In this document: positions 42,155 through 53,788 of the stretch, piece by piece
Layout of the letters: each line of letters starts with the position of its first letter
How positions within the stretch are numbered: the stretch's first letter is position 1
Assembly: GCA_023055505.1 (NCBI GenBank)
Contig: JALIRH010000095.1
Span: forward strand, 372,001 to 436,000
Direction: 5' to 3'
Source of the DNA: Callipepla californica brunnescens
Taxonomy: Eukaryota; Chordata; Aves; Galliformes; Odontophoridae
Length of the DNA stretch: 64,000 nucleotides
Notes under the pieces: generated by a model
Seen by the model: only the letters and a program-made list of their open reading frames with translations
The model's database searches: none
Told to the model about the DNA's origin: nothing
Program-made: the position numbers and the translations under genes

Positions 42155-44976
42155 CCCGTGCCCCCCAGCCAGGGGGGGAAAGGGATAATAGAGTGCATTG
42201 GACTGTGTGGATTCGATGGCCTGGCACATCAGAACCACAAAATTATAAGGCATTGGTGGACACTGGTGCACAGTGCACTCTAATGCCCTCGAGTCACCAA
42301 AGGACAGAATTAATCTATACTTCCGGGGTGACTGGGCGTTCACAAGAGTTGACCATGACTCACTCACCTTTTAGCAGCCACATATGGCCGGTGCGTAAAG
42401 CCAGTGGAGAATGGAGGCTGACGGTAGATTACCGTGGCCTGAATGAGGTTACACCCCCACTGAGTGCTGCTGTGCCGGACATGCTTCAACTCCAGTACGA
42501 ACTGGAGTCAAAAGCAGCCAGGTGGTATGCCACCACTGACATTGCCAATGCCTTCTTTTCAATTCCTCTGGCCATAGAATGCAGGCCGCAGTTTGCTTTC
42601 ACCTGGAGGGGAGTTCAGTACACCTGGAACCGTTTGCCCCAGGGGTGGAAACACAGCCCAACCATTTGCCATGGGTTGATCCAAACTGCACTGGAACAGG
42701 GCGGTGCTCCTGAGCACTTACAATACATTGATGACATCATTGTGTGGGGCAATACAGCAGGGGAAGTTTTCGAGAAAGGAGAGAGAATAATTCAGATCCT
42801 CCTGCGAGCTGGCTTCGCTATTAAGCGAAGCAAAGTGAAAGGGCCTGCACAGGAAATTCAGTTCCTAGGAATAAAGTGGCAAGATGGACGTCGTCACATC
42901 CCAACAGATGTGATTAACAAAATTATTGCTATGTCTCCACCCACTAGTAAGACAGAGACCCAAGCTTTTCTGGGTGTAGTGGGCTTTTGGAGAATGCATG
43001 TTCCAAACTACAGTCTCATTGTGAGCCCTCTCTTTCGGGTGACGCGGAAGAAGAATGATTTTGTATGGGGTCCTGAGCAGCAGCAGGCTTTTGAGCAAAT
43101 TAAGCAGGAGATAGCCCGTGCCGTGGCCCTGGGGCCAGTGCGGACGGGACAGGATGTAAAGAACATCCTCTACACTGCTGCTGGAAAGGAAGGTCCCACT
43201 TGGAGTTTGTGGCAAAGAGCTTCTGGAGAGACCCGAGGCCGACCCCTTGGTTTCTGGAGTCGAGCATACAGAGGGTCTGAGGAGCGCTACACTCCAACTG
43301 AGAAGGAAATCTTAGCCGCGTATGAGGGGGTTCGAGCTGCTTCCGAAGTAATCGGTACTGAAGCGCAGCTCCTTCTGGCACCTCGACTGCCAGTGCTGAA
43401 TTGGATGTTCAAAGGAAAGGTTCCCTCAACCCATCATGCTACTGATGCCACTTGGAGTAAGTGGATTGCGCTGATTACACAGCGAGCTCGGATGGGGAAC
43501 CTCAGTCATCCAGGAATCCTAGAAGTGATCATGGACTGGCCTGAAGGTAAAAAGTTTGGAACAACCCCAGCAGAGGAGGTATCACGTGCTAAAGAGGCCC
43601 CACCATACAATGAACTACCAGACAATGAAAAGAGATATGCCCTGTTCACAGATGGATCGTGTCGCATTGTGGGAAAGCACCGCAGATGGAAATCTGCTGT
43701 GTGGAGCCCCACACGACAAGTTGCAGAGGCCACTGAAGGAAAAGGAGAATCAAGCCAATTTGCAGAGGTAAAGGCTGTCCAGCTGGCCTTAGATGTTGCT
43801 GAATGCGAGAGGTGGCCAGTGCTTTATCTTTATACTGACTCATGGATGGTGGCAAATGCCTTATGGGGGTGGTTACAGCAATGGGAACAAAATGGTTGGC
43901 AACGGAGGGGTAAACCTATTTGGGCTGCTGAACTGTGGAAAGATATTGCTGCCCGAGTAAAGAATATGGTTGTAAAGGTGCGCCATGTAGATGCTCATGT
44001 TCCTAAAAGCCGAGCAACTGAAGAACAACAGAATAACCATCAGGTAGATCGAGCTGCCAAAGTTAAGATGGCTCAAGTAGACTTGGACTGGCAACATAAA
44101 AGTGAATTATTTTTAGCTCGATGGGCCCATGAGACCTCGGGCCATCAAGGAAGAGATGCAACATATAAATGGGCTAGAGACCGAGGGGTGGACTTAACTA
44201 TGGACGCTATTGCACAGGTTATCCATGACTGTGATACATGCGCCACAATTAAACAAGCCAAGAGGATGAAACCTCTTTGGGGGGAAGGGCGATGGCAAAA
44301 GTATAAATATGGGGAGGCGTGGCAGGTTGATTATATCACCTTGCCACGATCTCGCAATGGTAAACGTTATGTGCTCACCATGGTGGAAGCAACCACCGGG
44401 TGGCTTGAAACATATGCAGTACCCCATGCTACCGCCCGAAACACCATTCTAGGTCTGGAGAAACAAGTCCTATGGCGACATGGCACTCCAGAAAGAATTG
44501 AGTCAGATAATGGGACTCATTTCAAAAATTCTCTTGTAAGTAATTGGGCCAAAGATCATGGCATTGAATGGATTTATCATATCCCCTATCACGCACCAGC
44601 TTCTGGTAAGATTGAAAGATACAATGGGTTGCTGAAAACCATGTTGAAAGCAATGGGTGGCGGAACATTTAAGCATTGGGAGAAGCATTTGGCAGAAGCC
44701 ACCTGGTTGGTCAACACTCGAGGATCCATCAATCGTGATGGTCCTGCCCAATCCAGCTCTCTACCTACAGTAGAGGGAGATAAGGTCCCTGTAGTACATG
44801 TAAAGAACATGTTGGGCAAAGCAGTTTGGGTACTTCCAGCTTCTGGAAAGGGCAAACCTCTCCGTGGAACTGTCTTTGCTCAGGGACCTGGGTCCACTTG
44901 GTGGGTGATGCAGAAGAATGGGGATGTTCAGTGTGTACCACAAGGGAATTTGATGTTGGGGGAGTGCAGTCAGTAA
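42130..44976 (+). CDS. Pol polyprotein: truncated PR, RT, RNase H, integrase
   Basis: The frame is open from 42130, in the -1 register to gag and overlapping its last 25 nt. There is no early ATG, and the positions below count from GTG 42193. A protease start with DTGA (23-26) is followed after only about 40 residues by RT sequence (WPVRK at 65-69), so most of protease and the RT N-terminus are missing in frame. RT has Asp116 and YIDD at 178-181. RNase H has Asp487, Glu525, Asp549 and probably Asp619. Integrase has His646/His651 and Cys680/Cys683 for zinc, and Asp713, Asp772 and Glu808 with 35 residues between the last two. A tryptophan-containing C-terminal domain ends at 927. There are no stops or frameshifts after 42130. 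The enzymes look intact, but maturation would need protease from elsewhere. Confidence 0.92.
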   Translation, partial: TRYLPATIARAPQPGGERDNRVHWTVWIRWPGTSEPQNYKALVDTGAQCTLMPSSHQRTELIYTSGVTGRSQELTMTHSPFSSHIWPVRKASGEWRLTVDYRGLNEVTPPLSAAVPDMLQLQYELESKAARWYATTDIANAFFSIPLAIECRPQFAFTWRGVQYTWNRLPQGWKHSPTICHGLIQTALEQGGAPEHLQYIDDIIVWGNTAGEVFEKGERIIQILLRAGFAIKRSKVKGPAQEIQFLGIKWQDGRRHIPTDVINKIIAMSPPTSKTETQAFLGVVGFWRMHVPNYSLIVSPLFRVTRKKNDFVWGPEQQQAFEQIKQEIARAVALGPVRTGQDVKNILYTAAGKEGPTWSLWQRASGETRGRPLGFWSRAYRGSEERYTPTEKEILAAYEGVRAASEVIGTEAQLLLAPRLPVLNWMFKGKVPSTHHATDATWSKWIALITQRARMGNLSHPGILEVIMDWPEGKKFGTTPAEEVSRAKEAPPYNELPDNEKRYALFTDGSCRIVGKHRRWKSAVWSPTRQVAEATEGKGESSQFAEVKAVQLALDVAECERWPVLYLYTDSWMVANALWGWLQQWEQNGWQRRGKPIWAAELWKDIAARVKNMVVKVRHVDAHVPKSRATEEQQNNHQVDRAAKVKMAQVDLDWQHKSELFLARWAHETSGHQGRDATYKWARDRGVDLTMDAIAQVIHDCDTCATIKQAKRMKPLWGEGRWQKYKYGEAWQVDYITLPRSRNGKRYVLTMVEATTGWLETYAVPHATARNTILGLEKQVLWRHGTPERIESDNGTHFKNSLVSNWAKDHGIEWIYHIPYHAPASGKIERYNGLLKTMLKAMGGGTFKHWEKHLAEATWLVNTRGSINRDGPAQSSSLPTVEGDKVPVVHVKNMLGKAVWVLPASGKGKPLRGTVFAQGPGSTWWVMQKNGDVQCVPQGNLMLGECSQ

Positions 44977-45079
44977 TTCCATGTATATACTTGTATATAT
45001 ATGTTGTGTGTGTGTATATCTAATGCATGTTAATCATTGTTCTTCTGTATGTATCAAGCATGATGTAATGATGTGGAAT
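44977..45079 (+). other. 3' untranslated segment with TG/TA repeat
   Basis: Short noncoding stretch between the pol stop and the polypurine tract, with a TATATATGTTGTGTGTGTGTA microsatellite-like run. There is no room for env, so the element has no envelope gene. Confidence 0.8.
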
Positions 45080-45090
45080 AAGGGGTGGAA
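45080..45090 (+). other. Polypurine tract
   Basis: AAGGGGTGGAA immediately before the 3' LTR start, the plus-strand primer for reverse transcription. It fixes the 3' LTR boundary at 45091. Confidence 0.85.
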
Positions 45091-45656
45091 TGTCATGGTT
45101 TTATGATTTTTGGTACTGGTATTCCACATCATAACATCATGTATTGCATTAAGAGTTAAAGAGCTAATACTCCAGCTCCATAGATCATTGATAATTCCAG
45201 GTATACCTGTCTCAGAAGAGAAGAAGAACTACATTCCCCAGAGGACTTTGCGATGCTTTGTATTTTTACGTGTTTTCCGCTCAGAGGGAACAGATAAAAA
45301 CCCTCAGCGGTCACGGGACACTCTCTTTCCTTCGGGATCGTCTCAGCAGTGGGTGCTCGCTGCCGTATCGCCTTCAGCGTTAGCGTAAGGCCTTCGGTTT
45401 ATCGGACACTCTCTCTTGCTCATTTTATTTGATTCATTAGCCTCAATTCCAATTATATTGTATTATATTCTGTTATTTTACTTTCTGATATCTTATTTAG
45501 TAAATTAGCTTTCCTCCTCAGATCGTTGCCGCTGTTTTGTTTCTAGGCCCATCTCCCTTTTCCCTTATTCCTTCCCCTTTCCTGGGGCGTGGGTCTGTGG
45601 GTCCCCCGCACCAATTGTCACGGAACCGGGCCGATCCAGCCGGTAAACCGTTGACA
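45091..45656 (+). mobile_element. 3' LTR of the young element
   Basis: 566 bp, same length as the 5' LTR and matching it by eye at every position except 45141 (G; A in the 5' copy). Followed directly by the TAGGG target duplication and resumed TTAGGG core. Confidence 0.93.
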
Positions 45657-48287
45657 TAGGGTTAGGGTTAAGGTTAAATTTATTGTTAGGGTTAGGGTTA
45701 GGGTTAGGGTTAGGGTAGGGTTAGGGTTAGGGTTAGGGTTAGGTTAGGGTTGGGGTTAGGGTTAGGGTTAGGGTTAGGGTTAGGGTATGCTTAGGGTTAG
45801 GGTAAAATTAGGGTTAGGGTTAGTGTTAGGGTTAGGGTTAAATTTATTGTTAGGTTTAGGGTTAAGGTTAGAGTTAGGGTTAGGGTTAGGGTTAGGGTTA
45901 GGGTTAGGGTTAGGGTTAGGGTTACGGTTAGGGTTAGGGTTAGGGTTAGGGTTAGGGTTAGGGTTAGGGTTAGGGTTAGGTTAGGGTTAGGCTTAGGGTT
46001 AAGGTGAGAGTTAGGGTTAGGGTTAGGGTTAGGGTTAGGTAAGGGTTAGGGTTAAGGTAAGAATTAGGATAGGGATTGTGATACAGTTAAGATAAGGGTT
46101 AGGAATTAGAGTTAGGGTTAGGGTTAGGATTAGGGTTAGGGTTAGGTTAGGGTTAGGGTTAGGGTTAAGGTTAGAGTTAGGGTTAGGGTTAGGGTTAGGG
46201 TTAGGTAAGGGTTAGGGTTAGGGTAAGAATTAGGATAGGGATTGTGATACAGTTAAGGTAAGGGTTAGGAATTAGGGTTAGGGTTAGGGTTAGGTTTAGG
46301 TTTAGGTTTAGGGTTAGGGTTAGGGTTAGTGTTAGGGTAGGTTAGGGTTAGGGTAGGGTAAGGGTTAGCATTAGGTTTAGGGTTAGGGTTAGGGTTAGAG
46401 TTAGGTTAGGGCTAGGGTTAGGGTTAGGGTTAGGGTTAATGTAGTTTAGGGCTAGGGTTAGGGTTAGGGTTAGGATAGGGTTAATGTAGGGTTAGGGTTA
46501 GTGCTAGGAATCAATTTGGAGGAAGGAAAAGGTATAGGAATTGGTTCATTGTTAGCGTTAGTCTTCAGGGTTAGGGTTCGGATTTAGCACTATGTTTCAG
46601 GTTCCTTTTAGGTTTAGTGATAAGGATTAGGGGTACGTTTAGGTATTGTACAATGCTAAGTGTTAGCTTCTGGGTGGGGGTTGGGGTTAGATTAAGGGTG
46701 AGGGTTAGGGTTAGGACTAGATTTAGGATTAGGTTTAGGAATAGGTTTTCTTTGATTGTTAGGGTGAGAGAAAGGTTAGGCCTTGGGTTTGTTTTTGGAA
46801 TAGTTTTGGGTTTCAGAATAGGAATTGGGTTAGTATTTGGAATCTGATTGCTTTAGTATTAGTGTTAGGGTGGGGGTTAGAAGTTAGGTGAGCGTTGTGG
46901 TAATCTAATGCTTTGTGTTAGGCTTAGGGTTGGGCTTGAGGTTGGTGTTAGGGTCAGCTTTAGTTTGAAGGTAGATTTAGAGTTTAAATTGTGGTCATGC
47001 TTTGGATTAGTTTTAGAGTTAGGGTAAGATTTAGGTTTCCTTTCAGTGTTAGGCTGTGAGAATTGTAGGCTTTGTGTTTTTGGGATTGTGTTGGGTTTAG
47101 GAATTGGAATAGTGTTTGGGATAGTATTAGCGTTAAGGCTGGGGTTAGAGTTAGGTGATGGCTGTGGTAATCTAATGCTTTGTGTTAGGTTTAGGGTTGG
47201 GCTTCAATCTGGGGTTGGTTTTAAGGTCCCATTTAGATTTCAGGAAGAATTGGAGTTAAATTGAGGTAACGGTTAGGATTAGATTTAGGGTTCTGATAAG
47301 GGTTAGGTTAGGGTTAGGGTTTGGTTCCAAGTTGTTTTTAGGGTTAGGTTTAACGTTAGGTTTCAGGATAGGGTTAGGAATATAGCTAGGTGTTAGGTAA
47401 GGTTTAGTCCTGGGGTTTCAGTTCGGGTTAGGTGAAGCGTTAGTTTTACAGTTAGAAGACATGTTAGGGTTAGGGTTAGGTTTTGGTGTAGATTTAGGTT
47501 TAGGGTAAGGGTTAGGGATGTAGATGAAGGGTTCTCTTTAGTTTTAGGACCAGGGAAGGGTCCTAAAAGGGCCTTGGCTAAGGGTGAGTTTTAGTATTTG
47601 ATTTAGCGTTGCGTTCAGGTCTAGGTTAGTTTGAGTGTCAGGCTGAGAGAAGGGGTAGGCCTTGGGTTTGGTTCTGGCTTAGTGTTAGGTTTAGGAATAG
47701 GAATAGTTTTGGTGTTTGGATTGGGTTTGGGGTTAGTAGTAGGGATTGGATTGGGGTTAGTGTTAGGTGAGATCTGCGGTAATCTGATGCTTTCTTTGAG
47801 GCTTGAGGTTTGAGCTTAAACGTGGTGTTGGTTTTAGGGTAGGATTTAGGGCTAGGGTTTGGTTGAGGGTAGCATTAGGTTTAGGTTTAGGGGAAGGGTT
47901 TTGGTTAGGGTAGAGGTTAGAATTCTGGTTTGGGTTAGGAATAGGGTTCTGGACAAGGTAAGGATTTAGTCCTAGGTTTCCAGTTAGGGTAAGGTGAAGT
48001 GCTGGTGTTCTAGTTAGGAGAAGAGTTAGGTTGAGGTTTCGGGTTAGGTTTTTTTGTCGATTTAGGTTTTAGGTAAGGGGTAGATTTTAGACAACATGAG
48101 CTTTCTGGTCAGAGTAGGGTTAGGCCTTAGAATATGGATAAGATTAGGATAAATGTAGGGTTAGTTTCGGGTTTAGGTTAGTTTGAGTGTTAGGCTGAGA
48201 GAAGGGGAGGGCCTTGGGTTTGGGTTTGGTTTAGGGTTAAGATAAGGTTTAGGAATAGGAGTAGGTTTGGGGTTTGGATTGGGTTTG

Positions 48288-48451
48288 GACTTGATAGTGA
48301 CTCCCCACTGAACCATAACATCAGGGCCCCATAAATATCATCGGAATTGGCAACACAAACGGTTTGATAGTAGCTACCCGATCTTCAGGTCCTCTGATTG
48401 GAATGAACTCAGCACTTTGCTGGCTGTTCCTTGCACCTCCCACCCCAGCTA
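48288..48451 (-). pseudogene. Retroviral pol fragment in unit 4
   Basis: Same 164-bp protease-region fragment with the same junctions. Confidence 0.88.
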
Positions 48452-51400
48452 ATGTATGGGATGATTTGTATGATGTAACCCAAAACCAAACCCCAGGCCT
48501 ACCCCTTCTCTCACCCTGACACTCGAACCAAACCTCCGCCTAAACCTAACCCTAATATCTAAGCCTAAGCCTAACCCTTCCAATTGCCCTAGCCCTAACA
48601 CTAACCCTTTTCCTATACCTAACCCTGACCTCAACCCTGATCCTAACCTTTCCCTAACCCTAACACCAACCCGTAACATCATTTGAATCCTAATCCTATT
48701 CCAAACCTTAACCCTATCCCAAGGCCTAACCCTACTCTGACCTTTACACTCCAACTAACCCAACCTCGATCAATAAATACAAATGGAATCCTAAACCTAA
48801 ACCTAAACCTAAACCTACTGCTAACACCACAAGTCAGCCTACTTTTCTCCCTAAATCTAATCACAAATCTCAAAAAATCTTTGTCCCTAACCCTAATCAT
48901 AAATCCAGTCCAAACTCTGAAACTTTCCCAAAACCTATGCCTATTCCTAACACTTACTCTTACCCTAAGTCTATCCCTAACACTAACCCTTCTCCCAGAC
49001 ACAACCCTAAAGCCAACACTAATCCTAACCTAATCTTTATCCTAATCCTAAACCTAATCCTAACTCTTACCCTAATTCTAACTCTACCCTAACCCTAACT
49101 CTGACCCTCAAACCAAACCCACATTTAAGCACAACCCTAATCCCGACACCTAGCATCAGATTACCACAACCCTAACGGAACCCTAACCCTAACACTAATG
49201 CTATGACTATCCCAAACCCTAACCCAAGTACTAGACCAAACCATACCCCTATCCCTCACTCTAAAACTAACAACCCTAACTAAACTCTAACCGTAACCCT
49301 ATCCCTAATACTAACACTAATCATCTTTTAAACACCAATGTTATTCCTATTCCTAAACCTTACCCAATCTCCAAATGAAATCCAAGGCCGGTGCCTTCTC
49401 ACACCCTAACGATCAAACCAAACCTACATCTAAACCTAACCCTAAATCCAATCTTTACCCTAAACCATACACTTGCCCTGGCCTTAACACTAACCCTTTC
49501 CCTATACCTAACCCTAACCCTAACCTTAACACTAATTTGAGGCCTATCCCTAGTAGGAACCCAAAACCTAATTGGGATCTGAATCCTGTTCTTAACCTTA
49601 ACCCTAACACGACTTAACTCTACTCTGACCCTAAAAGTCAAATGAACCCTACTCCTTACCCTAAACCTCAATCTAAACCTAAACCTAACCCTAAACCTAA
49701 ACTTCACAAGAACACTCAACCTAATCCTAGCACTAACCTAAACTAAAACTAAAACACCTTTTTTGCTAACCCTAATCCTAAATCTAACCCTAACCCCAAA
49801 ACTCCCCCAAACCTGACCCTAAACCTAATCCACTCCAAAATCCTTACCCTAACCCTAACCCCAAACACCCTAATACTAGAACTAAAGCAATCCTTCACCC
49901 TAACCCTAAAACTAACAATTTAACTTTGACCCTAAAACTCAAATTCACCCTACATACACTTGATGCTACCTAGGTTAGGGTCAGGCTCAATCTGGGTTTT
50001 GTGTTGGGGTCAAAGGGATAGGGTTAGGGTAGAGTTCGAGTTAGGATGAAGGTAATGCTTACAGATATGTTTAGAGAATGGAACAGGGTTAGGGTTAAGG
50101 TTAGGGTAAGGTTGAAGGTTAGGCTCAGGGACAGATTTAGGGTTAGAGTTTGGGTTCCTTTTAGGTTTAGGGATAGGGTTAGGGTACGGTTAGGTATTGT
50201 ACAACGCTAAGTGTTAGCTTCTGGGTAAGGGATAGGGTTAGGGTAAGGGTTAGATTCAGGGTTAGGGTTAGCATTAGCATCAGGGTTAGGGTTATGGTAA
50301 GAGTTAGGATAGGGAATGGGATACAGTTAGGGTAAGGGTTAGGAATAGGGTTAGGGTTACATTAAGGTTAGGGTTAGTGTTTGGATCAGGGGTAGGGTTA
50401 GGAATAAAGTTAGAGTAAGGGCTAGGATTAGGGTTAGGGTTAGGGTAGGGATACGGTTAGGGTAGAGTTAAGGTTAGGGTAGGGTTAGAGTTAGGGTAAG
50501 GGTTAGGGATAGGGTTAGGGTTAGGGTTAGGGTTAGGTTAGGGTTTGGGTTATGGTAAGAGTTAGGATAGGGATTGTGATACGGTTAGGGTAAGGGTTAG
50601 GAATAGGGATAGGGTTTGATTAGGGTAAGGGTTATTGTTTGGATTAGGGGTAGGGTTACGAATAAAGTTAGAGTTAGGGCTAGGATTAGGGTTAGGGTTC
50701 GGGATTGGATTAGTGTTAGGGTAAGGAATAAAGTTAGAGTTAGTGTTAGGATTAGGGTTAGGGTAAAGTAGGGTTAGGGGTAGGGTTAGGGTTAGGGTTA
50801 GGGTTAGGGTAGGGTTAGGGTTAGGGTTTGGGTTAGGCTAGGGTTAGGGTAAGGGTTAGGGTTAGGGTTAGGGTTAGGGTTAGGGTTAGGGTAGGGTTAG
50901 GGTTAGGGTTAGGGTACGGGTTAGGGTTAGGGTTAGGGTTAGGGTTAGGGTTAGGGTTAAGGTTAAATTTTTTGTTAGGGTTAGGGTTAGGGTTAGGGTT
51001 AAGGTTAAATTTATTGTTAGGGTTAGGGTTAGGGTTAGGGTTAGGGTAGGGTTAGGGTTAGGGTTAGGGTTAGGTTAGGGTTGGGGTTAGGGTTAGGGTT
51101 AGGGTTAGGGTGAGGGTATGCTTAGGGTTAGGGTAAAATTAGGGTTAGGGTTAGTGTTAGGGTTAGGGTTAAATTTATTGTTAGGTTTAGGGTTAAGGTT
51201 AGAGTTAGGGTTAGGGTTAGGGTTAGGGTTAGGGTTACGGTTAGGGTTAGGGTTAGGGTTAGGGTTACGGTTAGGGTTAGGGTTAGGGTTAGGGTTAGGG
51301 TTAGGGTTAGGGTTAGGTTAGGGTTAGGCTTAGGGTTAAGGTGAGAGTTAGGGTTAGGGTTAGGGTTAGGGTTAGGTAAGGGTTAGGGTTAAGGTAAGAA

Positions 51401-53624
51401 TTAGGATAGGGATTGTGATACAGTTAAGATAAGGGTTAGGAATTAGAGTTAGGGTTAGGGTTAGGATTAGGGTTAGGGTTAGGTTAGGGTTAGGGTTAGG
51501 GTTAAGGTTAGAGTTAGGGTTAGGGTTAGGGTTAGGGTTAGGTAAGGGTTAGGGTTAGGGTAAGAATTAGGATAGGGATTGTGATACAGTTAAGGTAAGG
51601 GTTAGGAATTAGGGTTAGGGTTAGGGTTAGGTTTAGGTTTAGGTTTAGGGTTAGGGTTAGGGTTAGTGTTAGGGTAGGTTAGGGTTAGGGTAGGGTAAGG
51701 GTTAGCATTAGGTTTAGGGTTAGGGTTAGGGTTAGAGTTAGGTTAGGGCTAGGGTTAGGGTTAGGGTTAGGGTTAATGTAGTTTAGGGCTAGGGTTAGGG
51801 TTAGGGTTAGGATAGGGTTAATGTAGGGTTAGGGTTAGTGCTAGGAATCAATTTGGAGGAAGGAAAAGGTATAGGAATTGGTTCATTGTTAGCGTTAGTC
51901 TTCAGGGTTAGGGTTCGGATTTAGCACTATGTTTCAGGTTCCTTTTAGGTTTAGTGATAAGGATTAGGGGTACGTTTAGGTATTGTACAATGCTAAGTGT
52001 TAGCTTCTGGGTGGGGGTTGGGGTTAGATTAAGGGTGAGGGTTAGGGTTAGGACTAGATTTAGGATTAGGTTTAGGAATAGGTTTTCTTTGATTGTTAGG
52101 GTGAGAGAAAGGTTAGGCCTTGGGTTTGTTTTTGGAATAGTTTTGGGTTTCAGAATAGGAATTGGGTTAGTATTTGGAATCTGATTGCTTTAGTATTAGT
52201 GTTAGGGTGGGGGTTAGAAGTTAGGTGAGCGTTGTGGTAATCTAATGCTTTGTGTTAGGCTTAGGGTTGGGCTTGAGGTTGGTGTTAGGGTCAGCTTTAG
52301 TTTGAAGGTAGATTTAGAGTTTAAATTGTGGTCATGCTTTGGATTAGTTTTAGAGTTAGGGTAAGATTTAGGTTTCCTTTCAGTGTTAGGCTGTGAGAAT
52401 TGTAGGCTTTGTGTTTTTGGGATTGTGTTGGGTTTAGGAATTGGAATAGTGTTTGGGATAGTATTAGCGTTAAGGCTGGGGTTAGAGTTAGGTGATGGCT
52501 GTGGTAATCTAATGCTTTGTGTTAGGTTTAGGGTTGGGCTTCAATCTGGGGTTGGTTTTAAGGTCCCATTTAGATTTCAGGAAGAATTGGAGTTAAATTG
52601 AGGTAACGGTTAGGATTAGATTTAGGGTTCTGATAAGGGTTAGGTTAGGGTTAGGGTTTGGTTCCAAGTTGTTTTTAGGGTTAGGTTTAACGTTAGGTTT
52701 CAGGATAGGGTTAGGAATATAGCTAGGTGTTAGGTAAGGTTTAGTCCTGGGGTTTCAGTTCGGGTTAGGTGAAGCGTTAGTTTTACAGTTAGAAGACATG
52801 TTAGGGTTAGGGTTAGGTTTTGGTGTAGATTTAGGTTTAGGGTAAGGGTTAGGGATGTAGATGAAGGGTTCTCTTTAGTTTTAGGACCAGGGAAGGGTCC
52901 TAAAAGGGCCTTGGCTAAGGGTGAGTTTTAGTATTTGATTTAGCGTTGCGTTCAGGTCTAGGTTAGTTTGAGTGTCAGGCTGAGAGAAGGGGTAGGCCTT
53001 GGGTTTGGTTCTGGCTTAGTGTTAGGTTTAGGAATAGGAATAGTTTTGGTGTTTGGATTGGGTTTGGGGTTAGTAGTAGGGATTGGATTGGGGTTAGTGT
53101 TAGGTGAGATCTGCGGTAATCTGATGCTTTCTTTGAGGCTTGAGGTTTGAGCTTAAACGTGGTGTTGGTTTTAGGGTAGGATTTAGGGCTAGGGTTTGGT
53201 TGAGGGTAGCATTAGGTTTAGGTTTAGGGGAAGGGTTTTGGTTAGGGTAGAGGTTAGAATTCTGGTTTGGGTTAGGAATAGGGTTCTGGACAAGGTAAGG
53301 ATTTAGTCCTAGGTTTCCAGTTAGGGTAAGGTGAAGTGCTGGTGTTCTAGTTAGGAGAAGAGTTAGGTTGAGGTTTCGGGTTAGGTTTTTTTGTCGATTT
53401 AGGTTTTAGGTAAGGGGTAGATTTTAGACAACATGAGCTTTCTGGTCAGAGTAGGGTTAGGCCTTAGAATATGGATAAGATTAGGATAAATGTAGGGTTA
53501 GTTTCGGGTTTAGGTTAGTTTGAGTGTTAGGCTGAGAGAAGGGGAGGGCCTTGGGTTTGGGTTTGGTTTAGGGTTAAGATAAGGTTTAGGAATAGGAGTA
53601 GGTTTGGGGTTTGGATTGGGTTTG
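48288..53624 (+). repeat. 5.3-kb tandem unit 4 (5337 bp)
   Basis: Continuous unit with pol fragment 48288-48451. It carries AATGGAATCC near 48782 (shared with unit 6) and GGTTAGGTTTAACG near 52680 (also in the right half of unit 3 and in units 5 and 6, but not units 1-2). Confidence 0.93.
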
Positions 53625-53788
53625 GACTTGATAGTGACTCCCCACTGAACCATAACATCAGGGCCCCATAAATATCATCGGAATTGGCAACACAAACGGT
53701 TTGATAGTAGCTACCCGATCTTCAGGTCCTCTGATTGGAATGAACTCAGCACTTTGCTGGCTGTTCCTTGCACCTCCCACCCCAGCTA
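53625..53788 (-). pseudogene. Retroviral pol fragment in unit 5
   Basis: Same 164-bp protease-region fragment with the same junctions. Confidence 0.88.

Larger units (their letters stand above)
40730..45656 (+). mobile_element. Young ERVL-like LTR retroelement, 4927 bp
   Basis: Complete LTR-to-LTR element: 5' LTR 40730-41295, tRNA-Lys-derived primer site 41300-41375, gag-like frame 41546-42154, pol 42130-44976, polypurine tract 45080-45090, 3' LTR 45091-45656. The flanking TAGGG at 40725-40729 and 45657-45661 is a 5-bp target duplication made from telomere repeat. Pol order (RT, RNase H, integrase), the Lys1,2-type primer site and the lack of env point to the class III (ERVL/spuma-related) group. 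The heptad gag suggests kinship to the chicken ENS/ERNI elements, which I cannot verify here. The LTRs appear to differ at one site (A at 40780, G at 45141), so the insertion is recent. Confidence 0.93.
38025..48287 (+). repeat. 5.3-kb tandem unit 3, interrupted by an LTR element
   Basis: The unit halves 38025-40729 and 45657-48287 are separated by the 4927-bp retroelement. Subtracting it and one TSD copy leaves 5331 bp, matching the neighbours. The insertion lies in the pure TTAGGG core just after the AAATTTTTTG spacer. Confidence 0.93.

Noticed and set aside
42865..44982. Minus-strand open frames opposite pol (73-116 codons)
   Set aside because: They are shadows of the well-supported plus-strand pol frame, with no domain features.
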